A stretch of DNA of 64,000 nt from Coffea arabica (GCF_036785885.1 NC_092320.1:19965557-20029556), one strand, 5' to 3'. Shown: positions 48,201 through 60,679, counted from the stretch's first letter. Program-made: numbers and translations. The notes: generated by a model not told the origin, from the letters alone.

Positions 48201-51145
48201 TGGGCGAACATTGGGATTAAGTTTCAATCACAAGACTGGCGATCTTTATATTGCAGATGCATATATGGGTCTCTTAGTCGTTGGCCCAAAGGGTGGATTG
48301 GCTACGCCGCTAGCAAAAGAAGCCCAAGGAGTTCCTTTCAAGTTCACAAACGGTGTGGTTGTCGATCAAAGAAGCGGTGTAGTATATTTTACGGACAGCA
48401 GCACGAAATTTCAAAGAAAGTAAGTTCATTTTATGAGTAAATCTTACGTATACTGACACAGTATATACACTATCAACGTTAGATCTATGATAGATATGTA
48501 AAAGTTGAATTTCAAATTTAAATTTTACATAATTGCCACTCATCCAATGCTGATAAGATACTATCAGTGTAGGAAAAATTACTTCAAAAAATTAATTCTT
48601 GTTTTATTATCTTACATTTTCTTTTATGCAAAATTAGGAGATAATTTTATATACACTGATAGCACATATATTGTCACAGTTGCACACATAAGAAAAATTC
48701 GGATTTCAAAATTTAAATTTAGATGCGTCGTTATGCATTCAACAGTGATAGTGTATAAACTATTAGTGTATAGAATATTAATTTCAAAATTAAATGTTAT
48801 TGTTAATGGCTAAAATGTAAAATATCTCGTTTGAAGGTGCGCTTTCAATTACTCTTCTGGCTCTGGGTCGCCCATTTACACACCCAGTATTGAATTGGGC
48901 TATTTATGAAGCAGTAGTGATTTGTGTGCCCCAAGCACCGCCATCCCTAACAAACTCGAACTACTCTCCTTTTCCACTTTATGGCACCTTGTTTTGTTTT
49001 AGATGCCATAAGAGACCTGAACCCCTCTTGAATTTCCCCATCTTTCATTTCATGCAATTTCAAAAACCCTATAACGCATAAAATTTTAGATGTTCATAGT
49101 TTTGTATAGAATTAAAATCTTTTCTAGACTCTTGGTGCAATTTTTTTTCCACTAGCAAGTATTGCAAATTTGAATAAAGCTAATGTGTAATGGATCTAGT
49201 TTTATTAGTGTAAGATTTATAGTAGAAAAGATTATCTCGTTGTATCATCCTAGAACAAGCTCTGAAATTTTATCATTAACCAAAAAAAAAAAAGGTGAAA
49301 TGTTATAGTTTTACACCTGAAAGGAAGAAAAGTCCAGGAGATAAAAAGTTCATAGATTCTTGCTTCAGCTGTACCCAAAACAATTGATACTGATAGCTGA
49401 GGCCTTGTGAGACCTCAAAGACAAGGCAAGCAGGAAGAGGGATAATGGTCCCTGCTTGCCAACAGTTATCAAGAATTCCCTGTCATGATGTAGTCGCATT
49501 TATGCTTTCATTTCTTGCTAGGGCATCACATCTTGACATGCACGAGACCTTATCGTCTCCCATTAATGCAATCCATCCACAACTTATTCCACCAACGCAT
49601 TCTCACTACTAGAAGGCTTGATAGGAAATTTCCAAGTAGTATATAGGAAGCATCCTCTCAATAATTGGTGTCCTAGCTTGTGTTCATGGTTCTAAAATAT
49701 GTAAATGTGAAGGCATTTCTGAACCTATTGAAACATCAGTTTTGAGTCCCTAAATTGTAGAGTATAAAAATTGATCAAGTTAAAATATCCGTATTATCCA
49801 CATCCCTATAGAGCAATATTTTTAAACTCGAACGGTTAAGTAAACTGGATAAGTTTCTAGTTCATGGTTCAAATCGATTCAACCGATTTAACTCGGTTCA
49901 ACGGTTTTTCTTTTTTTTTTTTTTATTCTTTTAGTTATTATGCAACTTGGATGACTTTGAAATTTAACCAAAAAAAAAAAAAAAGAGTAAGAATTAGTTC
50001 AAAAGTCCGGTTCTTTATCGATTTTCACCCGTTCCACTGATTTTGTACTAAGTTTGGCTGGTTTGATTGACTTTTCCAGTCTAATAGGGTTCGGTCCGGT
50101 TTTGAAAACATTGTTGTAGAATAATTAAAGGATCAGCAGAAACTTCGGAGCTATGAAGAAATGTGCATCATGCATAAATATTTTACACGGATAGATCCAG
50201 TAGCTAACCCTTTAGAATGTTGGGATTCTTCATTTTTCCATACCAAGAATTCATGTGTGCATTTTGCAGGCTAGCCAAAATGGTGTATCCCTAATAACCA
50301 AGTAGTCATCTTTAGGACGCTTATCCTACCCCTAAAGAATATGGAAATACAATAAAATCCTATTTTTGATCCTTTTTTTTATTTCTTTACTTGATGAAAT
50401 TAAATATGCATGTGAATCCTTGGGTATTTAGTGTTAGTGTAAAGGAAATGTCACATTTGTTGCCACAGTGTGGCCATTAAAGTGGTGTTAACCCAATATT
50501 CAAAAAAAAAAAAAAAGTGTTTGTATTTACGTTTATGTCAAGGCAATTCTTAAGCATCCAGCTAGCTACAATTATGCTGTTCTAATTATAGGGTTCCAAA
50601 ATTTCAGGGATTATATGTCGATAATATTTAGTGGTGACAATTCAGGAAGGCTAATGAAATTTGACCCAACAGCCAAGAAAGTAACAGTTCTTCTGCACAA
50701 TCTCATGTTTCCAAATGGAGTGGCATTGAGCAAAAATGGTGACTTTCTTCTCATTACCGAGACAACAAACTGCAGAGTATTGAAGTTTTGGCTCGATCCC
50801 TCAAAGGCTGGCAGAGTTGAAGTCTTTGCAAATCTTCCAGGAATCCCAGATAACATCAACAGGAACCAAAAAGGTGAATTTTGGGTTGCAATTAATTCAA
50901 GAATTGGGTCATTTAACAAAAAGCAGTCTTCGGATTTAAGAGGAGCTCACTCATCATTAGCCAATGATTATTATGGTTTTGGATTGGCACTTAAATTAAG
51001 TAAGAAAGGTGATGTGTTGGAGGCATTAGAAGCCAAAAACGGAGAGACATGGATGTATGGTAGTGATATAGTCGAAAAAAATGGGTATTTGTGGATAGGT
51101 TCTGTCATAGTATCTTTTGCTTTCAAATTGAAAATTTCCAAGTAG
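45288..51145 (+). CDS. Strictosidine synthase-like protein (SSL-C), three exons, shortened loop
   Basis: Exons are 45288-45565, 48153-48419 and 50608-51145, encoding 360 residues, with the same intron phases as the other two copies. The start ATG (ATAGCCATGAAC) opens a hydrophobic signal segment, residues 4-20. A His/Gln-rich linker follows, then VGPESLAFDKHGEGPYTGV. Cys96 and Cys109 form the conserved pair, but the following motif reads CGRTLGL, with Thr112 in place of the usual Pro. Exon 3 has GRLMKFD, FPNGVALSKNGDFLL and IPDNINRNQKGEFWVAI. After INSR the protein is about 12 residues shorter than SSL-B, losing the segment around NPWLRNF. Ser334 stands at the catalytic Glu position of strictosidine synthase. 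The frame is open throughout and all splice sites are canonical, so it is probably functional. A TATATATA box (about 45226-45233) and a TTGACC W-box-like site (45190) lie just upstream. Confidence 0.93.
45566..48152 (+). other. SSL-C intron 1 (2.6 kb)
   Basis: The donor is CACAG/GTGAAA and the acceptor is AAACAG/AC. AT-rich, with no gene or clear mobile element seen inside. Confidence 0.8.
48420..50607 (+). other. SSL-C intron 2 (2.2 kb)
   Basis: The donor is AA/GTAAGT, close to ideal, and the acceptor is TTTCAG/GG. No gene inside; poly-A and poly-T tracts near 49910-49985 and 50500 may be old insertion tails. Confidence 0.8.
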
Positions 51146-51556
51146 TATGAATTGCTGAGATGAAAATTATATTGCTTCTTTAGAACAAGATACTCTGTGT
51201 GTGTGTGTATGTGTGTGTATGTATTCACATTGTTTTTAAATATATTTATTTATTCAATTCTGCAATTTGTTTTGTATATCGGCCCAAAGTTGCCATAAAG
51301 CCACCTTAGATTTTCAAAACGTCTAAAAAGTCCCAATTTATTTTAAATGTGCTTAATTTATACACAACTTTTTTTCCCATCTGTGTTTGAAAAAAATTTA
51401 TGGTCTAACATCATGTTCGATCATGGTTTATGAAATTAAGCAAGTTGGAGAAACATAAATATCTTGTATTGAGTTTCTATTGGTTTTAGGAGAGAAAACT
51501 TCTTTCAAATGAGAGTAATTTTACCCTTTTTTCTTTCTTTTCTCCGTGCAACCTAT

Positions 51557-51700
51557 TGTGTCTGGATTGCATTTTTCATGATTTTTCATGGAAAAATTAC
51601 TGTAGCGATTTGATGTATGTGAGGGAAAAAGGTAATAGGAAAATGTGATTACAGAAAACAAACAACGTAATTTTCCGACGGAAAAATACAATCCAAACAA
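51557..51700. mobile_element. TTTGGATTGCATTTT-family MITE, copy 4
   Basis: The left end TGTGTCTGGATTGCATTTTT and the right end ATACAATCCAAACA flank the core TGTAGCGATTTGATGTATGT. It lies about 410 bp downstream of the SSL-C stop codon. Confidence 0.75.
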
Positions 51701-52265
51701 CTCAATCAAAGCTCTTCAATTGAACGAGCAATCTTAGCAGTATTCAAATCCAAAAATTTTGTGTTATTCCTTCTACATAAAAGATTGACGCCACCATATG
51801 AATAGCAGAACTGCTACCATAATCTAAATAGAAGAACCTCAACTCACAATCAAGAAATAGTATGTTTGATTTGCGTAAACGGAAAGAAGGTATTTTATTC
51901 ATGATTTTCTTCAGAAAAAATCCACTCCGTTTGTGGATTATATGTTTTCTACTAATGTCCAAGATGGTTTAGAATTGCTGAGTTCTGGAAATTTTCCAGC
52001 TTTCTTGCATTCTTTTGCAACCACACTGCTTTGTTTTGCATTTGCTTTTGCATATCCCTTTTTTACTTTCTTATTGTTACGCAAAAGAAAATGTAGTGTT
52101 GTTCTGCCAATAATTCTGCAAAATTACTTTTCTAGAATCACTTATAGTGAAATCAACTTTTGCAAAACAAAGCAAGCCCTAAAACATATTGGATTGGTTA
52201 TAGAGCAAAATGTAAGATAAACGAAAATCATTAATCATTTAACAATGTTAAGAACTAGCCAGAAT

Positions 52266-52791
52266 TAGGGGTGTGAATCGAAATCGAAATCGGTAATTCG
52301 GAACTTTGAAATCGAAATTTTTCGGAATTTTGGTGTCAGAATTTTCGACCGATTTCGATTTCGAATTCACCAATTCCGAATTCGAATTCGTTCCGAATTC
52401 ATGAATATAAAAATCATTATTATTATTATATAAATATTATATTACATATATATAATATTATATATATATATATATGTGTGTGTGAAAACGAAATTGAAAT
52501 CGAAATAGGAATTTCGATTTCACCGAATTCATGAATATAAAAATTATTATTATAATATAAATGTTATATTATATTATATATATATATATATGAAAAACAT
52601 ATTTGAAATCGAAATAGAAATTTCGAATTCCGATTTCGATTTCAATTTCGAATTGTGAATTCAAAATCGCAATTTCCGATTTGAAAAATCTCATTACCAA
52701 ATTCGACCAGAATTCGACTAATTTGAAATCGAAATTCCGATTTTCATTCCGAATTCGAATATCGGAATTTTTCGATTTTGCACACCCCCTA
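52266..52791. mobile_element. hAT-type MITE, TCGAAATCGAAAT-rich
   Basis: The ends are TAGGGGTGTGAATCGAAATCG and, inverted, CGATTTTGCACACCCCCTA (the left end given to 20 bases is TAGGGGTGTGAATCGAAATC). The exact 8-bp duplication gccagaat is at 52258-52265 and 52792-52799. The interior is made of GAAATCGAAAT and GAATTCG motifs with two AT runs and has no coding value. Confidence 0.92.
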
Positions 52792-53054
52792 GCCAGAATA
52801 TGCATAACTAAACCTAGAAACCAAAGCGGGACTGCGATTTTAGGGCAAAACTTGCTCCATATTAGTTGAACTTCAGCCATGAGACTTAATATCTTTGTTT
52901 CGAGTTTTGTCCTTAAAGATATCGTTAACTTCGTAGTAAAACGGCATATGTTACGTCATCAAATGTGTAGCTTGTTCAAGTTTTCTAGCAAATCACCTTG
53001 GCTACAATTTTATCATAAAAAAGAACTAGAAATAACAATGAAAAGAAAAATGGC

Positions 53055-53217
53055 TGCGTTTGAATTGCTATTTTTAAGAGTTCATATAAAAAATATAATG
53101 TAACGATTTGATGCATGTGAAATAAAAAGATAATTAAAAACTGTGTTCACGATATATATATATATATATATATTTTTATTTTTTTTTGTAAAAAACAACA
53201 ATCTGAACAAGGTTGCG
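53055..53217. mobile_element. TTTGGATTGCATTTT-family MITE, copy 5
   Basis: The left end GCGTTTGAATTGCTATTTTT and a decayed right end (CAATCTGAACAAGG) surround the family core TGTAACGATTTGATGCATGT. An AT run has expanded inside it (53153-53172). Confidence 0.65.
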
Positions 53218-54260
53218 CTACTAAAAGATGGAATGATAAAGAACAATATGAAGATAAACGAAATGGTGAGAAATGATGTGAATGGTTTTTTTGGATCAAA
53301 ACGCATTCCACTCATCAGTCATCATCAGAAACCAAGAAATCCTGAGAGTCACAAATTTTGGGGCTTGTGGACCGAATCCCACGAGGATTTCCAACCCTGT
53401 TCCGGGATCCAAAGCCAGATTCTGGTTCTGAGGCCTTAGGGTCCCAGGAAGACTCGTTCCACTAGTTTTTGTGTCTCTCGTTATTTAGGGCCATGCATTG
53501 CCAGTAAGAATCTCTTGATTTCTGCCTCTGTCATTGTCGACTCACTTCATCTTGTGGCCTCCCTACTTTGCTTGACTTTGCCTTTGTATGCGTCAAGATT
53601 AAGGGGCTGGAAAAGATAGGTGAATTGATTAAACCTTTCATTGTTAGCGAATCGACAAGACGTAGGTTGCTTGTCTTGGTACTCATTCTTCCTATGCTTT
53701 TGATCTTTTTCCTTTTCATTTTTTTTTTGCCCCTCATGTTTCTTTTCGTTGCTAAATTACCACAGAATTAATTCACATTTGGGACCTCACTCAATGATGC
53801 ACTATTAATGAAAAACCATTAGGCACCTGTTAGACAAATTCATTGCCATAATACTTAAATCACTTATTGCAAAAGGAGTGGTTGAGATTTGAGATTTACC
53901 TATCTAAATCAACAAAAGATGGATTGACTTCTTTTTTTCTTTTTTTTTTCTTTCCTTTAACTTTGTTGAAATAACAATTTTTTTTGGTTGAACATCAAAT
54001 TTCAACTTTTTATCTAAATTAACCAAAAAAATAGAGTAAAATAGAAGGAGGAGTCATCGGCGCAAGAACCATTTATTCATTCGGATACTAGTGTAATCAT
54101 ATTCAACATTTATCTTTTACCACTATTTTACTGATTAATCTTTTATACATTAATAGTGTATACACTATCGTCATTAAATATATAACAATTAATCTTGATT
54201 CGAATCTGAAATCCAAAGTTTACATATATGTCAGTATATATAAGATTAATTTTTATCTTA

Positions 54261-55023
54261 GGGATAATTTTAGAAACCCCTGAGATTTCTTATAATATCA
54301 CTCAGCTCCCTGAGATTTTTAATATCTCACTTACCTCTCTTGGATTGTATTTCTTATAACATTTTAACCCCTTTGAAGGAAATACAAGAAAGATAAAACT
54401 TTTGTTTCAATACTACCCTTATATTATCCTACTCATGAAATTTATAACAACAATAAAAATAAAATTTTGAATTTTTATAAGGTGTAAATTTCGTGACGTA
54501 AAGTATTTATTTTAATTGTATTGGAACAAAAGCAAAATTTACATCTTGAAAAATTCACACGTATGAAGAGATTATTTTAGTTTTCAATACAACTTAAACT
54601 ACGCCATGAATTAAAACATATTTTTCCAAAAAATATCTTGACTTCCTTAATTGTAACTGTGCATGAAATTTTTTAAGGTGTTAATTACTCTATAAAATCC
54701 TCTTGAGTGGTTGATCTTGATTAGATTTAATTTATTCATATCCTTTGCTATTCCACCATGACTCCAATGCAAAGAAATATACACCATTATTAACTAGCAA
54801 TTTGTTTTTTCAATTTACATTTTTTGCTTTTAAAATTTTATTTTGTTTTGACTTTTCGGTTAAATAGTTGTTAAGGACAAGGGTAATGTTGTCAATTTGT
54901 GACCTTTGACAGGAATATTTAGTCTTGTCAAGTTGACAATAGAAGTAAGTGCGATATTAAAAACTTGAGAGGAGCTGAGTAACATTATGACAAGTTGACA
55001 GGGGAGGTTTCTAAAATTATCCC
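54261..55023. mobile_element. Non-autonomous Mutator-like element, sister of the copy at 16189
   Basis: The ends read GGGATAATTTTAGAAACC and, inverted, GGTTTCTAAAATTATCCC at the right. A 10-bp direct repeat, ttttatctta, flanks it at 54251-54260 and 55024-55033. The 763-bp interior has no coding potential. It shares terminal sequence and preference for T-rich targets with the copy inside the CACTA element. Confidence 0.9.
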
Positions 55024-55586
55024 TTTTATCTTATTGTCTCAAAATTGTCTCTTGCATCTTTCAGCAAGGTGCAATGATTCATCGACACTCGTGTCTTAAT
55101 CTGGGTGAAAACATATACCAATGTCTATTCGGCGAATCTGCTGGTTCGGTCCCGTTTTCAAAACTCTGGTGATATACGTTTCTTTTTTCCGAGTAAAAAA
55201 AAAAAGGGTACACCAAAGCAGTTAGACTTTGACGACAATTTGGACCTGATTTAGGGTGTCCTAGCGACTTAGCCTCCTAAATTCCACTCTTCTAAATCAG
55301 TCCTACTTGAAATTTGCAAGTCTTTTTTGGGAGTGGTACAAAGAGTCGTGTAATTCAATTTGTATATGTCTTACTCTATAGAAAGTTTTTCAGTATTCAA
55401 TTCAGGTTTGTTTGGATAGATGATTATTTGCCAAAATTTATTTGCTTACATCATCATTACAATTTCCAACACACCTTTTTATCTTTTCAATTACCTATTT
55501 ATCTCACATACATCACATCACAAAAAGTGTTACAGTAAAAATATCTCAAATAATTGGTTTTTATCGTTTTTGCTTAAATGATGATT

Positions 55587-55796
55587 TTTTTTTTTTTTTA
55601 TCAATCGCCATCCCTACTCCGATTCCTATTCCATCCTAATCTAACTACGGGAGACCCAATTGAACTTATAGGGGATCGATAGAGACAGAACCACCGACTA
55701 GACGGATGCACCACGCACTCGTCTGAATTTTTTTTGAAGAACCACAAATGTGACAAATTGATGGGAGGCAAGGGTTCGAACCTTGGCTGATGGTTA
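55587..55796 (-). mobile_element. tRNA-derived SINE, third family
   Basis: On the minus strand it has the B-box-like sequence GGTTCGAACC and a long A tail. The exact 14-bp duplication cttaaatgatgatt is at 55573-55586 and 55797-55810. Confidence 0.88.
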
Positions 55797-56045
55797 CTTA
55801 AATGATGATTGTTGACGACAAGAAACGAAAGCATAACTAAAAATCTTTCGTGCATTGTTACTGTTAAATGAACAATACATGTTTTGCTTTTGACATGAAA
55901 TAAGACAGTTCAGTTGAAAATCGTTGCACGTAATATTACTATAAACTAACATCTACAGTACTCTGTATCTTTAATCCTCACGGATCAATTTTGCCTATAA
56001 AAGTTGTACAAGCTTGCGTGACAAACAAAATCTAAATATTAAAAA

Positions 56046-56608
56046 GCAAAGTTTACTCGCACGAAATTGTCGACAAAACGATAACGAAGACGTGATTTCT
56101 TGAATGTTTTTTTTGAATGTCATACTTTTTTTTTCATTTAACGCTCCATATACTTCACCCAGACAAACAGGAATTACCTAAAACTTGACTACAAACAAAA
56201 TATCTATTTTTCTCAATAAAAAATTTTTCTATAAACAAAATGCAAATTTTACTCACACAAAATTGTCAACAAAACAATAATAAAGACGTGATTTCTTGAA
56301 TGTTTTTTATGTCATACTCTCTTCGTCCAATGCTCCATATATTTCAATCAGACAAACAAAGATTACCTAAAACTTGACTACAAACCAAATATTTATTTTC
56401 TCAATAAAAAATTTATCTAAAAACAAAATGCAAAATTTACTCACACGAAATTGTCAACGAAACTATAATGAAAATATGATTTCTTGAATGTTTTCAATGT
56501 CATATTCTCTTCGTCGCCTAACTCTCCAAATACTTCATCCAGACAAACAAGAATTACCTAAAACTTGACTACAAACAAAATATCTATTTTTGTCAATAAA
56601 ATAAAGCT
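56046..56608 (+). repeat. Three-copy tandem repeat, about 190-bp unit
   Basis: Units start at 56046, 56242 and 56430 with GCAAA(G/A)TTTACTC(G/A)CAC or a close variant. Each contains GTGATTTCTTGAATGTTTT or a variant, then CAGACAAACA and ATTACCTAAAACTTGACTAC. Copies differ by scattered substitutions. The unit is AT-rich and has no open frame. Confidence 0.88.
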
Positions 56609-56754
56609 TTTCTTTTTTTATTGTCAAATTAGGATTCTCAAAAAGAAATTATTATACTAATGATAACAAGTAAAATTTGTTGTTTTTATTTCAGGACAGA
56701 GTTGCCCTTTGGTTTAATCGAATGGCCAAAAGCAGAAGTTGCCGATTCATTTGA

Positions 56755-57297
56755 AACATATAGTGGGCCCACGTCTGAGGCTTCAAATCCTCTATCCCCA
56801 AAATAATTTCTGTCCCCTCTGTCTCTTATTTGTACAGTTGCCACGTGTCCCTAGTCTTTTGTTAATCCAAACTCAAATAAATCAATAATAATCGGTTTAC
56901 AAGTTTTGTTAACCCAAACTCAAACAAACCGATAATAGTCGATTGACAGATTTACTCAAAAGCTGATTTTATAGATAACTCAAAACTATTGAGTAATTAA
57001 TTTTAAATCATCTTATATACATAATTACGAGATGTAAAAAAATTAGAAAGAGCTAATTTTGTTAAAAATTATGATCAACAAGACTCTTTTTTATTAAAAA
57101 AAATAAAAAAAAGTTTTGAGTTATCGGTTTGTTTGAGTTTGGGTTAATAAAACTTGTAAACTGATTATTATCGATTTATTTGAATTTGAATTAATAAAAG
57201 ATTAGAGACACGTGACAGCTATACAAATAAGGGACAGAGGAGAGTGACTATTTTGTGGGATTTGAAGCCCACATTTGAGGATGTTGATGTGGGTCCT
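56755..57297. mobile_element. Foldback MITE with arms of about 180 bp
   Basis: The left arm from GCTTCAAATCC (about 56781) through CACGTGTC and CAAACTCAAACAAACCGATA recurs inverted at about 57110-57280. Imperfect direct repeats, cccacgtctgagg and cccacatttgagg, flank the arms and suggest a 9-11-bp target duplication of the Mutator type. Arms differ at roughly one base in seven, so it is older than the foldback element at 41516. Confidence 0.7.
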
Positions 57298-59010
57298 ACG
57301 CCCGAAATCAGTGGAGTGGATAGTATTCGAAACTGAAGCTTTTGCAGCTGATGCTGACGAGGATTCGTGTGGCATTCTTGGTTTGCCACATCGGTACGTT
57401 GTTTGATTCATTTAACTATTTAAGCTGGTCTTAATCGGTTTTAATATTTATTTTTTTTTAAAAACGTATGCAACAAGTAACCGTTTTTAAGTAGAGCAAT
57501 AACTCCAATTATGGCTTATTTAGCTAAAAGTATTCATTCTTATGGTTTGTCCATTTTGGCCCACTAAAATTGACAATGAAACTCGATTTGGAATATGTAT
57601 TTGGATACTCTCTCAATAGAGTTTGTCTGGAAGATGAAACTTTTCTTTTTTTTTTGGTGACAAAACCTAAGGTCTTGATTTCTAACCTATTAAGTACTCT
57701 TTCGTTTTTTTTCTCTTAAATCAATGTGGGACTAATAATCATATTCATGAATTTAACAATCTATACTTCTATATACACTAACAATATATATACTATATCA
57801 CTGTTAGATTCATGATACACGTGTAAAAGTTAAATTTTAAATTCAAATTTTACCGCTTCATCCAAAATTGATAGTGTAGCAAAAATTATAATAGTGGGAT
57901 AATTTATCATCTTATAATAAATAAAAAAAGGGAAGAAATAACTAAAGAATAGTAATTACCTCATTTCATACCTAAGACTTGAACTTGACAAACTGTTTTC
58001 CTATTCTAAATTTACTGTTTCCGTTGTTTTTTCTATAGACAGAAATAACACACACACTCAATTAGATTAGAACGCTCAGAAAATCATCGCCAAATTGAGT
58101 CAGAGACTAATCTAAGGGGGACCACAAACTAACACCATCCAGTCAATTAGTATTGTTAGATCAAGAAATTTTTTTTTTTTTAATAATAATGTGCTTTTAG
58201 TAAGACGGGGTGTATTGTTTTGTCCTTTGCAAATCATACGATTCATGCCTAGAATATATACTCATCTGCCGGCAATCATTGATCTTTGACAAGACACGGG
58301 AAAAAAATAATTAATACAACTCATGGAGCAAGACAGGCTCCAGAAAGTTTGAATAGCGAATGACTGGATTTCAAATGTTATATCAATTGGTTTTTTGACC
58401 AAATTAAATTGAATAGAAGGTTTCCCTCATACATGAAATGCCAATAATGCAAAGTAGAGGCCAATATTTTCACCGTCACATGTTTTTTCCCCAAGCAAAG
58501 CTACTACTTTTTCCTCTCTATGTGGAAACACATTCGATTTACATTGTTAAAAAAGAATTGTAATACCTTTTTTTCTTTTTTCTTTTTTCGGCACCCGCAC
58601 TCCCCAATTCCTCCTTACTCACCACATCTTTTCTATTTGAAGACACGATCATCAGAAATACATCCCTATTGTTTCTTCTATCACTGGATTCATCAAATAC
58701 ATTTGAATAAGATTCATATGTGTACTACGTTTATTGTTTTCTCCCTCTATGGAGTCAAGGACTTGTATTTTGGTAATCCACGACAACAGTTGTTCCTCAA
58801 CGGTTTAATGCCATTTTAATAAGTTGTAAAATACGTTTAATTACTTGTACAACTTTACAGCAATTACTTGTTACGAGATTTTACAAATAGTTAAGTGCAT
58901 CTTATAACTTGTTACTAAGCTATTGCATTGTTTAGGAACGGTTGTTGTGAGAACTTTTATTACCCATATTTCAGACCACATGGTCTATTATCCGTTTGTT
59001 TTTTGTCATC
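57298..59010. other. Intergenic DNA
   Basis: AT-rich, with short open frames lacking motifs. No gene was supported between the foldback MITE and the hAT element. Confidence 0.6.
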
Positions 59011-59018
59011 ACTGCGGG

Positions 59019-59557
59019 TAGGGCTGTCAACGGGCCGGGTCCGGGCCGGAATTCATTATTCCGGACCCGGACCCGAATTACTATACCGGACCCGGACCCG
59101 ACCCGTTTATCCGACGGGTCTTTTATTCCATGTTCCGGATCCGGATCCGGCGGGTCCGGCGGGTCCCGGATCCGGATCCGGGTCTACTCGAACAAATTTA
59201 GCAAAATTTATAATTTCTAATAAAAATGAAAAAAAAATATATTTGTAAACTAATTTTTAACTAATGCAAAGAAAAAACCAAATAAGAAAAGAAATCAAAT
59301 TAACTTTATTAAAATACATCACTCTAATCAAATTATATTGATAAATATATATTTTTAAAATTATTAATTCATTTATATCCGGATCCGGGTCTAATACGGG
59401 TCGGAATACTATATTCCGTATCCGACCCGTTTTTTTGTTTGATAAAACGGATCCGGATCCGGATCCGAAAAACGGAATTAAATCCCTACCCATACCCACA
59501 ATAATTTTACGGATCCGGTCCGGATCCGGGTCTAGACCCGACCCGTTGACAGGCCTA
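59019..59557. mobile_element. hAT-type MITE, GGATCCGG-rich
   Basis: The ends are TAGGGCTGTCAACGGG and, inverted, CCCGTTGACAGGCCTA. They are flanked by the 8-bp repeats actgcggg (59011-59018) and actgcgga (59558-59565), one mismatch, as for hAT elements. Both terminal thirds are full of GGATCCGG and GGGTCCGG motifs around an AT-rich core. A truncated copy in the opposite orientation is at 36511-36975. Confidence 0.88.
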
Positions 59558-59945
59558 ACTGCGGATATCCGGGTCTACACCCGACTAATTCCACAGCGCT
59601 CCAACAGAGCGGGCCCGACCGATGCTAAAGAAAATAACAATTGGGTTGCTGCTCGAATCGAACCCAAGTGGAACTCACCTAAGAAGGCTACTTTCACCAG
59701 CAGATCAACCCAGCACGGGCTAGTCTATTATCCGTTTAAACACATCAAAAATGAATTTTCTAGCAATGCCAAATGAACATTAGATGATGCATTTAATTCA
59801 AAATTAATTTATTCTACAAATCATATATTTCAATTACACCAAATCTACAATTATATTACCTCTACATTTTTGCTCTTTCTCAAATCAACTTTACTTTCAT
59901 CAAAAATAAAACACGAGACTTCTTTTAACGAGTATCTGAGTATCT

Positions 59946-60185
59946 TTTTTTTTTTTATCGAGACGATAATTATTATATAACCTATTCTATCCTACACTAG
60001 AGGGGAGGGGGGGCCTAAAGAGGCTTGTATTGGAGACTAGCAGGTACACATACCTTATTAGATCAAAGGGATGCTATGACACCACCCTTGAATTTTTTTC
60101 GCTGCAAGTGAGATTTGAACCCTTACCTAGAACCAGGAAGGGACTTAAGTCTCACTTGATGGCCATTGAGCCTGGCTCAGTGGTT
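59946..60185 (-). mobile_element. tRNA-derived SINE, same family as 4839
   Basis: On the minus strand it carries GGCTCAATGG (A box), GGTTCAAATCTC (B box) and ends in an A tail after ATCGTCTCGAT. The exact 15-bp duplication agtatctgagtatct lies at 59931-59945 and 60186-60200. It is about 500 bp upstream of the HAD gene start. Confidence 0.9.
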
Positions 60186-60576
60186 AGTATCTGAGTATCT
60201 CGATTACCCATTAGCGAAACCCTTAAATAAAACATACCAAAAAAAAACTTCAATTGATAAAATAATTAGTAGTCATCCTCAGGCGGTTAAGACTTGGGAC
60301 TTAGACCCGTACCATATCAGCAAACTGTCCGTCACACTAGGGTGGAGTACAAAAGAATCCCCAGTCCTCCACCTTATTTCAACCAATTATTGCACAAATT
60401 GGTAAGAGCCAGAGCTACCCCACCGTTTCTTTCTTCTTCTCTTCTTTCCTTTCTTAAAAATCATAACAGAAAACACTCCAGTCCAGTCCCTGTTACCTGA
60501 CTCACAACCCTGTACTCTCACGAAAAAGCACACCTTTAAAATTACCAAGATAATTGATTTTATTACTGCTACCATT

Positions 60577-60599
60577 TTGCTATATATATATATATATCT
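60577..60599 (+). promoter_or_regulatory. Probable HAD gene TATA region
   Basis: The alternating TA run GCTATATATATATATATATC lies about 80-100 bp before the start ATG at 60680. It could be a simple microsatellite serving as a TATA box. Confidence 0.4.
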
Positions 60600-60679
60600 G
60601 CATAAATTGTGAAATCAAGAAACTTAGCTGCAACAACTAGAAATCAAATGTAGAAGATCCAAAAAAGAGAGAGAAACCA

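Noticed and set aside
6777..51145. Calling the cluster true strictosidine synthase and an alkaloid gene cluster
   Set aside because: The catalytic Glu is Ser in all three copies and no tryptophan decarboxylase, transporter or P450 gene lies in the window.
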